Shown one piece after another: positions 28,687 through 37,305 of a DNA stretch of 64,000 nt. The position numbers and the translations under genes were made by a program. The notes beneath the pieces were generated by a model. That model made no database searches and was not told the DNA's origin. It worked only from the letters and a program-made list of their open reading frames with translations. This stretch comes from Candidatus Leptovillus gracilis (GTDB lineage: Bacteria > Chloroflexota > Anaerolineae > Promineifilales > Promineifilaceae). Every line of letters starts with the position of its first letter. Position 1 is the first letter of the stretch. Location of the stretch: contig JADJXA010000005.1 of NCBI GenBank assembly GCA_016716065.1, forward strand, positions 124,001-188,000, written 5' to 3'.

Positions 28687-30981
28687 ATGTCTTCGGGCAG
28701 CAATTTCCGATACAATAACTGTATGACCGGTCAAGACCAGATCAGCGGCTCGGTGGAGCGCATCACCTATTACAATGAAGAGAATGGCTACTCCGTCATC
28801 CGCCTAAAGCCCGATTCGCGGGGGATGCTGCCCTTCAAATACGCCAGCGGCGCGGACGCGCTGATTACGGTGGTGGGCAATTTGCCGGAGGTGCAGCCGG
28901 GTGAATGGCTGAAGTTGACTGGCAAGTGGAGCAGTCATGCCAAACACGGCCGTCAATTCCAGGCCGAATTTTGCGAACAATCGCTGCCGGCCACCACCGA
29001 GGGTATCAAGCGTTACCTCGGCTCTGGCCTCATTCGCGGCGTCGGCCCGGTGATGGCCGAGCGCATCGTGGACCGCTTTGGCGAACAAACGCTGGACGTG
29101 ATTGACTACCAACCGACCGAATTACGTAAAGTGCTGGGCATCGGCGACAAGCGGGTGGAGAGCATCATCAAATCATGGGCGCAGCAGCGAGCCATCAAAG
29201 ATGTGATGATTTTCCTCCAGGGGCACGGCGTCTCCACCACCCTGGCGACCAAAATTTACAAGCAGTATGGGGATGAGTCGCTGGCAGTGGTGCAAAACAC
29301 CCCTTACCGACTGGTGAACGATGTACATGGCATCGGCTTCAAAACGGCCGACAAAATCGCCCAGGCCCTCGGTCTGGCCGCCGACGATCCTGGCCGCATT
29401 GAGGCCGGCGTGGCCTACACCCTCAACCGCATGGCCGAGGAAGGCCACGTCTACATGCCCCAGGAAGACCTGGAACCGGAAGCGGCGGAGATTTTGGGCC
29501 TGGCGCAAGAGAAGGTAACGGCCGTTATTGACCAGTTAGAAAACAGCGACTTCATCAAACGCGAAACAATCCAGTATGCGGTAAACAGCGGGCGGCCAGC
29601 CGGCCAACCCACCAACCAGGCTGCTCTGGGTGAAGAACGCGCCGTTTACCTGACCCCCTTCTACTACTCCGAAATCGGCGTCACGCAGCGCGTCAAACGC
29701 CTGATCGCCCATCCCACCAGCCGCCTGACTGGCCTGCGCCGCCAATCCGAAATCCGAAATCCGAAATCCGAAATTGCCCTTTCTGAGCAGCAGATGGGGG
29801 CGGTGCAAACGGCCGTGTCCCACAAAGTCACCATCCTCACCGGCGGGCCGGGCACGGGCAAAACCACCACCCTACGCACCCTGCTCGATTTGCTAGACGC
29901 CAACCGGCGCACGTATGCCCTGGCCTCCCCCACCGGCCGCGCCGCCAAACGGCTGGCCGAAGCCACCGGCCGCGAGGCCAAAACCATCCATCGCCTGCTA
30001 GAATTTAAGCCCGGCGAAGGTTTTGGGCGCAATGATGAGAACCCGCTGGACGTGGACATGGTGGTCATAGACGAGACTTCCATGCTGGATTTGATCCTCG
30101 CCAACAACCTGCTCAAAGCCATCGGGCCAGACAGCCACCTGCTGCTGGTAGGCGACGTGGACCAACTGCCCAGTGTCGGCGCGGGCGACGTGCTGGGTGA
30201 TCTGATTGCGTCGGGGGTGGCCCCCGTCATCCGTCTGCAAACCATCTTCCGCCAGGCGGCCAATTCGCTCATCATCAGCAACGCCCACCGCATCAACCAG
30301 GGTTTACTGCCGGAAACTGCGCCGGACAAAGCAGATGGACCGCCGGCCGACTTTTTCATCTTCATCAAAGAAGACCCCGACGAGGCGGCCGAACTGCTGG
30401 TGGACATTGTGCAAAAACGTGCGCCGCACAAATTTGGCCTGCATCCGCTGGACGACATCCAGGTGCTGTCGCCGATGTACAACGGCAGCGCGGGCGTGAG
30501 TAATCTCAACCTGCTGCTGCAAAGCCGGTTGAACCCGCCAGACGGCAAAAAGCTGGAGCGCCGACTGGGTGGCCGCGTCTTTCGCGCCGGGGATAAGGTG
30601 ATGCAGACGGTGAACAATTACGACAAGAATGTGTATAACGGGGACATTGGGCGAATCACGGCCGTTGACCCTCTCCAGCAAACCCTTACCATCAGCATAG
30701 ACGGGATGCCGGTGGTCTATGACTTTCTGGAAGCCGACGAACTGGTCCACGCTTTTGCCATTTCGGTACATAAGAGCCAGGGCGCGGAATATCCGTGTGT
30801 GGTGATGCCAATGCTGACGCAGCATTACATGATGTTGCAGCGCAATTTGCTGTATACGGCCGTGACCCGCGCCAAAAAAGTAGCCATCCTGGTGGGCACG
30901 CGCCGGGCCATCACCATCGCCGTCAAAAACGACAAAACGACTGAACGAAACACAGCGCTGGATTGGCGGCTGCAACGATGA
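28687..30981 (+). CDS. recD2: RecD2-type SF1B DNA helicase
   Basis: 764 residues, typical of RecD2 (RecD-like, without RecBC), a 5'-3' helicase in DNA repair. N-terminal domain ISGSVERITYYNEENGYSV, tandem helix-hairpin-helix motifs (VLGIGDKRVE, VHGIGFKTADKIA) at ~140-230, Walker A TGGPGTGKTTT near 383, DEAD-like VVIDETSMLD, VGDVDQLPSVG, and the C-terminal VHKSQGAEYP with YTAVTRAK. AAGGGA stands before ATG 28687; ATG 28723 is an alternative closer to the family start. Between the HhH part and Walker A is an odd insert SEIRNPKSEIA, encoded by four AATCCGA heptamers in frame. Confidence 0.95.
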   Translation: MSSGSNFRYNNCMTGQDQISGSVERITYYNEENGYSVIRLKPDSRGMLPFKYASGADALITVVGNLPEVQPGEWLKLTGKWSSHAKHGRQFQAEFCEQSLPATTEGIKRYLGSGLIRGVGPVMAERIVDRFGEQTLDVIDYQPTELRKVLGIGDKRVESIIKSWAQQRAIKDVMIFLQGHGVSTTLATKIYKQYGDESLAVVQNTPYRLVNDVHGIGFKTADKIAQALGLAADDPGRIEAGVAYTLNRMAEEGHVYMPQEDLEPEAAEILGLAQEKVTAVIDQLENSDFIKRETIQYAVNSGRPAGQPTNQAALGEERAVYLTPFYYSEIGVTQRVKRLIAHPTSRLTGLRRQSEIRNPKSEIALSEQQMGAVQTAVSHKVTILTGGPGTGKTTTLRTLLDLLDANRRTYALASPTGRAAKRLAEATGREAKTIHRLLEFKPGEGFGRNDENPLDVDMVVIDETSMLDLILANNLLKAIGPDSHLLLVGDVDQLPSVGAGDVLGDLIASGVAPVIRLQTIFRQAANSLIISNAHRINQGLLPETAPDKADGPPADFFIFIKEDPDEAAELLVDIVQKRAPHKFGLHPLDDIQVLSPMYNGSAGVSNLNLLLQSRLNPPDGKKLERRLGGRVFRAGDKVMQTVNNYDKNVYNGDIGRITAVDPLQQTLTISIDGMPVVYDFLEADELVHAFAISVHKSQGAEYPCVVMPMLTQHYMMLQRNLLYTAVTRAKKVAILVGTRRAITIAVKNDKTTERNTALDWRLQR
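29744..29776. repeat. Period-7 tract inside recD2
   Basis: Four perfect AATCCGA units (29744-29771) plus a partial fifth, read in frame as SEIRNPKSEI. It lies in the linker before the helicase core. Confidence 0.9.
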
Positions 30982-31063
30982 ACAGCGCTGTTATGCCAAA
31001 CAGCGTGCAATCTTCGCCATCTTTAAGACACTTTTTGGCTCTGGTTTGAGGTTAGGAGGAATC

Positions 31064-31502
31064 ATGACAAATAACAACCCATTCACCACCGAAGAAGCGG
31101 TTTGGGACACTGTTCATCGCCATTTGCAGAGCATTTTTGCGCGGGATGTGGCGACGTATAAGGCAACAACCGGCACTGATTTGTCCTTATACGAGTGGTT
31201 CATCACCCCCCACCGGCAGGATGGCCTGGATTTTCACTTTTTTATGATTGAGCATAGTTGGGCGGGCACGGATGTGGATTTTCGTTATGACTTGTGGGAG
31301 CCACGTCTGCAACTGTATGGCGCGCCGGGCGCGGAAAACGGCCGTTGTCAGTTACACCTTCATGCTTACCCTGGCCCACGCCGACGGCCGTATCAGCCAT
31401 CGCCAACATAACGAAAGCCGCGTCCTCGTCCACAACGAACACGGCTGGCAGATTGTCCACGTCCACAAATCACCGGCATGGAACGCGCCGTATGAGCCGT
31501 GA
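31064..31502 (+). pseudogene. NTF2/SnoaL-like protein, frameshifted
   Basis: The first frame from ATG 31064 (AGGAGGAAT upstream) covers TEEAVWDTVHRHLQSIFA, then YEWFITPHRQDGLDFHFFMI and RLQLYGA. The second, one frame over, continues TAVVSYTFMLTLAHADGRIS and ends NEHGWQIVHVHKSPAW. Joined they make an NTF2-like cone of ~145 residues similar to calcium/calmodulin kinase II association domain proteins. The break lies at about 31322-31345, next to an ACGGCCGT site. Recent pseudogene or sequence error. The stop codon is part of a CCGTGAG/CCGTATG period-7 tract (31489-31525). Confidence 0.65.
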
Positions 31503-31547
31503 GCCGTATGCCGTTAGGGTTCGTTTGCAATTAACTTTGGAGTTTCC

Positions 31548-31580
31548 AGATTGGACCAATCTTGGAGATTGGTCCAATCT
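31548..31580. repeat. Hairpin with TCTTGGAG apex (copy 2)
   Basis: GATTGGACCAATC (31549-31561) and GATTGGTCCAATC (31567-31579) are complementary over 13 bp with loop TTGGA. Near copy of 9923-9957. It lies between converging genes. Confidence 0.75.
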
Positions 31581-31617
31581 CACCAGGTTAAAAACATATG
31601 AACCCTTAGGAGACAGC

Positions 31618-32556
31618 TTATGGCTTACAGCTGAACAATGTCCGAATGTCACTGACGTCGGCCTGAATCTGCGCGGTTAATTCGGCCAGACCGGAGAATT
31701 TTTTTTCTGGGCGGATGTGGTGAATAAACTCCAGCCGCAGTTGTTGGCCGTACAGATCGCCAGAAAAATCTAGCAGATAGGCTTCTACGGTAACGGTACG
31801 GCCGTTTACCGTGGGGCGCACCCCGACATTGGTGGCGGCAGTGTACCGCTGGCCGTTTAGCCAGGCGTAAGTGGCGTACACGCCGTTGGCCGGCAGCAGC
31901 AGCTCGGACCACACATCCAGGTTGGCGGTGGGAAAGCCAATGGTACGGCCCCGTTGGTCGCCGTGTACCACTTCACCGGCAACGTGGAACGGCCGTCCCA
32001 GGCAGGCAGCCGCATCATCCAAATTCCCATCCAACAAACAGCGCCTGATTCGGCTGCTGCTAACCCAATCACCCTGCACAGCCACCATAGATTCCACCAA
32101 CGCCACCGTAAAGCCACGCACGGCGCCCAGGCGGCGCAAGAAAGGCACGTCCCCTTCCCGTTTATAGCCAAAGGCAAAATTACCACCCCAAATCTGGCGC
32201 ATATCCAGGTGACGAAGGAGTTGGTCTACAAAATCAGCCGCCCGCGTCTGGCGCACTTCCTCATTAAACGGATGGGTGATGATCAGGTCTACCCCTTGCG
32301 CTGCTAACAGGCGCACCCGGTCTTCCAGGGTTGTCAGGTAATAGGGACCTCCCTGGTGGTGTAATACGCGGGTGGGATGGGGAAAGAAGGTGAGTACGGC
32401 CGAACGCACGCCGGCGGCGCGTGAGGCCATCACCAACTGCTGCAAAACGGTCTGATGCCCTACGTGAACGCCATCGAATGAACCCAAAGCCAGATAAGTC
32501 GGTGCGGAAGTTGAGACTTCGGTTAAATGCTCGACATGGATGAAGGTCTGTGTCAT
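31618..32556 (-). CDS. ribF: Bifunctional riboflavin kinase/FAD synthetase
   Basis: 312 residues from ATG at 32556, 13 bases after the truB stop; a longer frame upstream overlaps truB and is a shadow. The N-terminal FMN adenylyltransferase domain has YLALGSFDGVHVGHQ near 19-33 and FFPHP; it ends with the SSSRIRR motif. The C-terminal riboflavin kinase domain has GRTIGFPTANLD and GVYATYAW, NVGVRPTVNG, and EAYLLDFSGDLYG. Makes FMN and FAD from riboflavin. Last gene of the nusA operon. Confidence 0.95.
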   Translation of the reverse strand: MTQTFIHVEHLTEVSTSAPTYLALGSFDGVHVGHQTVLQQLVMASRAAGVRSAVLTFFPHPTRVLHHQGGPYYLTTLEDRVRLLAAQGVDLIITHPFNEEVRQTRAADFVDQLLRHLDMRQIWGGNFAFGYKREGDVPFLRRLGAVRGFTVALVESMVAVQGDWVSSSRIRRCLLDGNLDDAAACLGRPFHVAGEVVHGDQRGRTIGFPTANLDVWSELLLPANGVYATYAWLNGQRYTAATNVGVRPTVNGRTVTVEAYLLDFSGDLYGQQLRLEFIHHIRPEKKFSGLAELTAQIQADVSDIRTLFSCKP

Positions 32557-32569
32557 AGATGGTGTTGCC

Positions 32570-33442
32570 CTATGGAAACATCTTGTGTGGCTGCCAATAA
32601 TCCGCTTCGGCGCGCAGAATGCCCAGCAAACGGCCGTCCACGGCCATGACGCGCACCAACGAATGCAAGGCGTGGTCGCTTTCCCGCGCCAACCGCTGCC
32701 CCAAGAGCAGGCGGTCCACTTCGGACGCGGGCAAATCCAGTTGGGGGAGATGGCGCGTGGCGCTTTCCGGCGGCTGCACATGGGCGGGCAGGTTGGCGGC
32801 GGTCAAATCGGCCAGAGGCACGGCCTGATCCAGCGTAAAATCGCCAATCGCCGCCCGCCGCAGCGCCGTCAGGTAGCCGCCGCAGCCTAACGCCTCGCCC
32901 AGATCGTGCCCCAGCGAGCGGATGTAGGTCCCAGCCGAACAGCGTATCCGCAGGCGCAGTTCCGGCGGTTCCCAGGCCAGCAATGTTAATTCATAGATGG
33001 TTACGGCGCGCGCCGGTGTGTCTATGTCTATGCCCTGGCGCGCCAGTTGGTACAGGGGACGGCCGTCTTGTTTGATGGCCGAGTAGCGCGGTGGTTTTTG
33101 CCAGATAGGGCCACGAAAGGGCTGCAAAGCATGGTGGATTTCGGCCAGTGAGAGATGGGCATACGGCCGTTCGGCAACCACTTCCCCTTCGGCGTCATAC
33201 GTTAGAGTGGTCTGACCCAGGCGCACGGCCGTTTCATACAGTTTGGGCAGCCCCGTCAGGTATTCCAACAGGCGCGTCGCCCGACCCAGTCCTAACAGCA
33301 GGACACCGGTTGCCAATGGATCCAACGTGCCCGCATGGCCCACACGCCGCATACCACTTAACCGCCTGAGCTGGTTAACTACATCATGCGACGTCAGGCC
33401 AATGGGTTTGTCCACCGCCAGGATTCCTGAGATTGCCGACAT
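32570..33442 (-). CDS. truB: tRNA pseudouridine(55) synthase
   Basis: 290 residues. Catalytic Asp in GHAGTLDPLATGVLL near 35-49, followed by KLYETAVRLGQTTLTYD, YSAIKQDGRPLY and RCSAGTYIRSLGHDLG, all TruB signatures. A C-terminal PUA-like part (VRVMAVDGRLLGI) is present. It modifies U55 of the T loop. It is preceded by nrnA after a period-7 tract (33470-33532) and followed by ribF, an order common to many bacteria. Confidence 0.96.
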   Translation of the reverse strand: MSAISGILAVDKPIGLTSHDVVNQLRRLSGMRRVGHAGTLDPLATGVLLLGLGRATRLLEYLTGLPKLYETAVRLGQTTLTYDAEGEVVAERPYAHLSLAEIHHALQPFRGPIWQKPPRYSAIKQDGRPLYQLARQGIDIDTPARAVTIYELTLLAWEPPELRLRIRCSAGTYIRSLGHDLGEALGCGGYLTALRRAAIGDFTLDQAVPLADLTAANLPAHVQPPESATRHLPQLDLPASEVDRLLLGQRLARESDHALHSLVRVMAVDGRLLGILRAEADYWQPHKMFP

Positions 33443-33469
33443 AGACGATTGTGTGGAAAGAGGCTGTTT

Positions 33470-33532
33470 CCCTATCCCGTATCTCGTATTCCGTATTCCG
33501 TAATCGGCTTACGGCTTACGGTTCACGGCTAA
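33470..33532. repeat. Period-7 inverted repeat (CGTATTC / GGCTTAC units)
   Basis: CGTATCT, CGTATTC x2 and CGTAATC are followed by GGCTTAC x2 and GGTTCAC, between nrnA and truB. It ends next to the nrnA stop codon. Confidence 0.75.
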
Positions 33533-34527
33533 CCACCGTGCCCATTTTTATCCATACCGGCAGAGGATTGCATGGCAATGGCTTGTTTGCATAGTTCAAC
33601 AATACGTGCCTCAGCTTCGGCCAGAGGGCCGGCCATCGTGCAGCCGGCCGCCTGGGGATGGCCGCCGCCGCCCAGACTTTGCGCCACCTGTGCCACATCA
33701 TACGGCGGCCGGCTGCGCAGCCCCACGCGAATAGAACCATCTTCTACTTCCATGAGCACCACACCGATTGCCACCCGGTTGACATCGGCCAGAAGATTCA
33801 CCAGCCCGCTGCTGCTGTCATTGCGATACCCAATCATCTCCCGATCACGGTTGCTGATGGTCGTCCACATCAGGCCATCGGCAATTTGCATTTGATTCAG
33901 CCCAATTTGCCACAGGCGCAGTGTGGACAATGGCTTCAGGTTCAGCGTCTGCATGGTGATCAGGGGCAAATCGGCGCCGGCTTCCATGAGGGCGCTGGCG
34001 GCGCGCAGGGTCATCGGTGTGACATTGGGGGTGCGAAAGCCTAAGGTATCGGTGACAATGCCGGTCAGCAGGCTCATCGCCACGTTGGCGTCAATTTCCC
34101 ACCCCATCTCGTCAAACAATTGGTAAACCATTTCGGCCGTAGATGGGCAATCGGCCACCCAATTCAAATCGCCAAAGTAGGTGTTGGTGATGTGATGGTC
34201 AATGTTGATGACGAACGGCTTGGGTGTTGGCAGAGTGGTAAACACCTCGCCCATACGCTGTTCATCGCCACAGTCCAGGGCGATGAGCGCATCGTAGCGC
34301 ACGCGGGCGTCTGGCCGTGTCACCACGCGGTCTATATAGGAAATATAATCAAAGCGGGCGGGCATGTCGCTTTCGCAGGCCAGGGTAACATTTTTACCCA
34401 GGCGGGATAAGGCGATGCCGACGGCCGTTAACGAACCTAACGCATCGCCATCAGGCCCTACGTGCGTCACAACCAAAATATGCTGTACACGCTCAATTAT
34501 CTCGCGGAACTCTGCTACAAATGACAC
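33529..34527 (-). CDS. nrnA: DHH-family phosphoesterase, NrnA (oligoribonuclease / pAp phosphatase)
   Basis: 332 residues. DHH domain: HVGPDGDALGS near 22-32, ALDCGDEQRMG, the DHH triad in INIDHHITN near 108-112; DHHA1 domain at the C-terminus with VGLRSRPPYDV and the GGGGHPQAAG motif. NrnA removes short oligoribonucleotides and dephosphorylates pAp from sulfate assimilation or acyl-carrier metabolism, which links to cysH in the same neighbourhood. Located between rbfA and truB as in many Gram-positive bacteria. Confidence 0.94.
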   Translation of the reverse strand: MSFVAEFREIIERVQHILVVTHVGPDGDALGSLTAVGIALSRLGKNVTLACESDMPARFDYISYIDRVVTRPDARVRYDALIALDCGDEQRMGEVFTTLPTPKPFVINIDHHITNTYFGDLNWVADCPSTAEMVYQLFDEMGWEIDANVAMSLLTGIVTDTLGFRTPNVTPMTLRAASALMEAGADLPLITMQTLNLKPLSTLRLWQIGLNQMQIADGLMWTTISNRDREMIGYRNDSSSGLVNLLADVNRVAIGVVLMEVEDGSIRVGLRSRPPYDVAQVAQSLGGGGHPQAAGCTMAGPLAEAEARIVELCKQAIAMQSSAGMDKNGHGG

Positions 34528-34547
34528 AATTTCCTTACCCTTTTAAG

Positions 34548-34642
34548 GATGTTAGTAATCGGTATTCGGTGTTCAGTTTTCAGTGCGCGTTTTCCAGAAG
34601 TAGCGCCTGCGGAATACGGATTACCGAATACCGACACCAGGA
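34548..34642. repeat. Period-7 inverted repeat (GTATTCG / GGAATAC units)
   Basis: GTAATCG, GTATTCG, GTGTTCA, GTTTTCA units (34553-34585) face GGAATAC, GGATTAC, CGAATAC units (34611-34640). Same-operon spacer between rbfA and nrnA. Confidence 0.75.
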
Positions 34643-34656
34643 TGCGGCGCCGGTTA

Positions 34657-35022
34657 CTATTCTTCTTCTTCGTCTGGCGGTGGGATAACCAAACTGTCCA
34701 AGATACGATCCACCTCAGCCGCCTGGGCCAGAGTTGGATCCCAATGAAAACTCAGCTCCGGTGTGGTGCGCAGGCGGATACGCTGGGCCAATTCGTGTCG
34801 CAAGAAGCCTGTCGCTTTTGCCAAAGCGCGCAGCACCTCTACCTGGCGCGAATCGTCGCCCAGCGCATGGACATAGACAGACGCATACTGCAATTCACGG
34901 TCAATGGTCACATTCGTAATGGTCAGGTCTTGCAGGCGCGGGTCAGCCATTTCGCGCAAGATCAACTCGCTGAGAATGACCTGAATCTGCTCGGCCGTGC
35001 GTTGTTGGCGAATTTTGCTCAT
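34657..35022 (-). CDS. rbfA: Ribosome-binding factor A
   Basis: 121 residues with the KH-like RbfA fold: RTAEQIQVILSELILREMADPRL, ITNVTIDRELQYASVYVHALG, LAKATGFLRHELAQRIRLRTTPEL and an acidic C-terminus DEEEE. It matures the 5' end of 16S rRNA and aids 30S assembly in the cold. Sixteen bases after infB, the usual partner. Confidence 0.95.
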   Translation of the reverse strand: MSKIRQQRTAEQIQVILSELILREMADPRLQDLTITNVTIDRELQYASVYVHALGDDSRQVEVLRALAKATGFLRHELAQRIRLRTTPELSFHWDPTLAQAAEVDRILDSLVIPPPDEEEE

Positions 35023-35037
35023 GGGTTATACCCCGCT

Positions 35038-36831
35038 TTAACTCTCTGCACGCTGTGTAACAAAAAATTCGATATAGTCACCGGGTCGAAAATCAACCCA
35101 ATTATCCAGGCTAACACCAAACTCAAACCCGGTTTTTATTTCGCGCACGTTTTCTTGCAGGTGTTTAAGACTATGAACGGGTCCACTGTGCAGCAAAGCG
35201 GCGCCGCGAATGACGCGGGCCTGGGCGTTGCGTCGGGCCTGGCCGGTACGCATAAAGCAGCCGGCAATCGTTCCCACACCTTTAATTTTAAATACCTGCC
35301 GCACTTCGGCCCGGCCGATCAGCACATCCTCGAACACCGGGTCTAGCATCCCCTTCATCGCTTTTTCAACGTCTTCGAGGAGTTTGTAGATGATGGTGTA
35401 GTTGTTGATCTGGACGCCTTCACTGTTAGCAGCAGTCTGAGCAACCGGGTCTACTTCGACGTTGAAGCCCAGGATAACGGCGTGGGAAGCGGAAGCCAGC
35501 ATCACGTCGCTTTCGCTGACATTACCGGTAGCCGCCAGCAAGATGTCCAGGGAAACTTCTTCATCGCTCAGTTTGCCTAGAGAATTGACGATCGGTTCCA
35601 ATGAGCCTTGGACGTCGGCTTTGATGATGAGGTTCAAGGTTTTAACGTCGCCTTCTTGCAAGCGGCTGAAAAACTCATCCAGGCTCATGGCGGCGGCACG
35701 GCCGTTTACGTCCTGGCGGTTGGCTTCTTGCATTTCGGCGATGAGGCGGCGGGCCTCTTTTTCTGATTTCACCACGGTGAACTGGTCGCCAGCGCCGGGG
35801 ATCTCTTTCAGGCCAGAGACAGATACCGGCATAGAGGGGCCAGCCTCTTTGACTTCGCGGCCGCGAAAATCGTACATGGATTTAATACGGCCGTAATTAT
35901 CACCCACCAACAGCGTATCGCCCCGGCGCAGCGTGCCATTTTGCACCAACAAGGTCGCCATCACCCCACGCCCACGCTCGATGCTGGCCTCCAACACAGA
36001 GCCAGATGGCGCGGCGGCGGGATTGGCGCGCGGGTTTGCGTCTTCGGCCACCAACAAGATCGCCTCTAACAAATCTTCAATTCCCAGGCGCTCTTTGGCC
36101 GACACGGGGATGATCATCGTATCGCCATCCCATTCGTCAGGGATGAGACCGATTTCACTGAGTTGTTGTTTTACTTTGGGCGGATTGGCTGCCGGTAGAT
36201 CAATTTTGTTCATGGCGACGATAATGGGGACATGGGCCGCGCGGGCGTGGTCGGCTGCCTCGCGGGTTTGGGGCATGACGCCATCATCGGCGGCCACCAC
36301 CAAAATGGCGATGTCGGTGGACTGGGCGCCGCGGGCGCGCATAGACGTGAACGCCTCATGGCCGGGCGTGTCCAAAAAGGTAATTTGCCGGCCGTCCCGC
36401 TCCACCTGATAAGCGCCGATGTGTTGGGTGATGCCGCCGGCCTCGCCAGCCTGCACGTTGGTCTGGCGAATAACGTCTAACAAAGAAGTTTTGCCATGAT
36501 CCACGTGCCCCAACATTGTTACCACCGGCGCGCGCGCTTGCAGGCTGGCGCTGTTTTCTTTGGCCAGAATACGACGCCAGACCAATTGTTCGCTTTCGTC
36601 TATGATTTCTTCTTGGGCGGCGGCCAATTCAGCCTGCGACACGACATCGTAGCCCATTTCACTGGCGACAATGGCGGCCGTGTCATAGTCAATGTCCTGG
36701 TTGATGTTGGCCATGATGCCATTGCTCATCAATTCTTTGATCACGTCAATCGGACTGACTTCCATCAGACCGGCAAGTTCTCGGACGGTTATAAAAGCAG
36801 GGAGTTCAATTAGCGCTTTTGTTTTCGTCAT
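35038..36831 (-). CDS. infB: Translation initiation factor IF-2
   Basis: 597 residues from ATG at 36831; a GTG five codons earlier lacks spacing for a ribosome site. A single IF2-N domain (~10-60) stands in place of the long N-terminus of E. coli IF2. GTPase: G1 GHVDHGKT near 109-116, GGITQHIGAY, G3 DTPGHEAF, G4 NKID, G5 SAKE. The later domains (VQNGTLRRGDTLLVGDNYGR, VIRGAALLHSGPVHSLKHLQ) bind fMet-tRNA. A short form typical of Chloroflexota and Firmicutes. Part of the nusA operon. Confidence 0.97.
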   Translation of the reverse strand: MTKTKALIELPAFITVRELAGLMEVSPIDVIKELMSNGIMANINQDIDYDTAAIVASEMGYDVVSQAELAAAQEEIIDESEQLVWRRILAKENSASLQARAPVVTMLGHVDHGKTSLLDVIRQTNVQAGEAGGITQHIGAYQVERDGRQITFLDTPGHEAFTSMRARGAQSTDIAILVVAADDGVMPQTREAADHARAAHVPIIVAMNKIDLPAANPPKVKQQLSEIGLIPDEWDGDTMIIPVSAKERLGIEDLLEAILLVAEDANPRANPAAAPSGSVLEASIERGRGVMATLLVQNGTLRRGDTLLVGDNYGRIKSMYDFRGREVKEAGPSMPVSVSGLKEIPGAGDQFTVVKSEKEARRLIAEMQEANRQDVNGRAAAMSLDEFFSRLQEGDVKTLNLIIKADVQGSLEPIVNSLGKLSDEEVSLDILLAATGNVSESDVMLASASHAVILGFNVEVDPVAQTAANSEGVQINNYTIIYKLLEDVEKAMKGMLDPVFEDVLIGRAEVRQVFKIKGVGTIAGCFMRTGQARRNAQARVIRGAALLHSGPVHSLKHLQENVREIKTGFEFGVSLDNWVDFRPGDYIEFFVTQRAES

Positions 36832-36914
36832 TTTTCCACACCTCACTACGCGAGCGATCCCCTAAAAAGGGGCGTAATATATTTGACGGCCGTTGCCGCT
36901 AAATCTCACCTATT

Positions 36915-37238
36915 TTATTCTGGGCCGTCAGTAACGGCGAGCAGATTATGGACTGTCTGGGCAGCCCAGGCGGCCAGGGCAGCTTGTTCTTCGTCGTTAA
37001 CCTGCGCTTTTAAAGCCTGGTTTAGAATGCCACGATCCCGCAGCAGCTTATCCCAACAAGCCGGTTGGTCACACACATATGCGCCACGGCCGTTTTTTTT
37101 GCCGGTTAAATCCACCACAACACCCTCATCCGGCGTGCGCACAATGCGTGTGAGCCGTCGTTTTTCCGTTTTCTGATGACAAACCACACAGGTTCGCTGT
37201 GGAACATGCCTGGGTCGTAGGCCCTGTTTCTTGTTCAT
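36915..37238 (-). CDS. YlxR/RnpM family RNA-binding protein
   Basis: 107 residues. The YlxR core has RTCVVCHQKTEKRRLTRIVR, GKKNGRGAYVCDQPACWDKL: Cys pairs plus a conserved GRGAYVC segment. In Bacillus the homologue (RnpM) binds RNase P RNA and regulates it. It sits between nusA and infB, its standard place. The C-terminal 30 residues are Ala-rich helix. Confidence 0.93.
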   Translation of the reverse strand: MNKKQGLRPRHVPQRTCVVCHQKTEKRRLTRIVRTPDEGVVVDLTGKKNGRGAYVCDQPACWDKLLRDRGILNQALKAQVNDEEQAALAAWAAQTVHNLLAVTDGPE

Positions 37239-37252
37239 CTTCAGCCACTATA

Positions 37253-37291
37253 TAACAATAAAGATAGAGAATTTCTCTACCTCTATTGTTA
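37253..37291. repeat. AT-rich hairpin between nusA and ylxR
   Basis: TAACAATAAAGATAGAGAA (37253-37271) pairs with TTTCTCTACCTCTATTGTTA (37272-37291) with two mismatches. Within an operon, so a processing or pausing site is more likely than a terminator. Confidence 0.55.
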
Positions 37292-37305
37292 CATCTATCA
37301 CCTGC

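Noticed and set aside
32557..32781. N-terminal extension of RibF
   Set aside because: The added residues come from the truB-coding DNA in another frame; RibF homologues start at the ATG at 32556.
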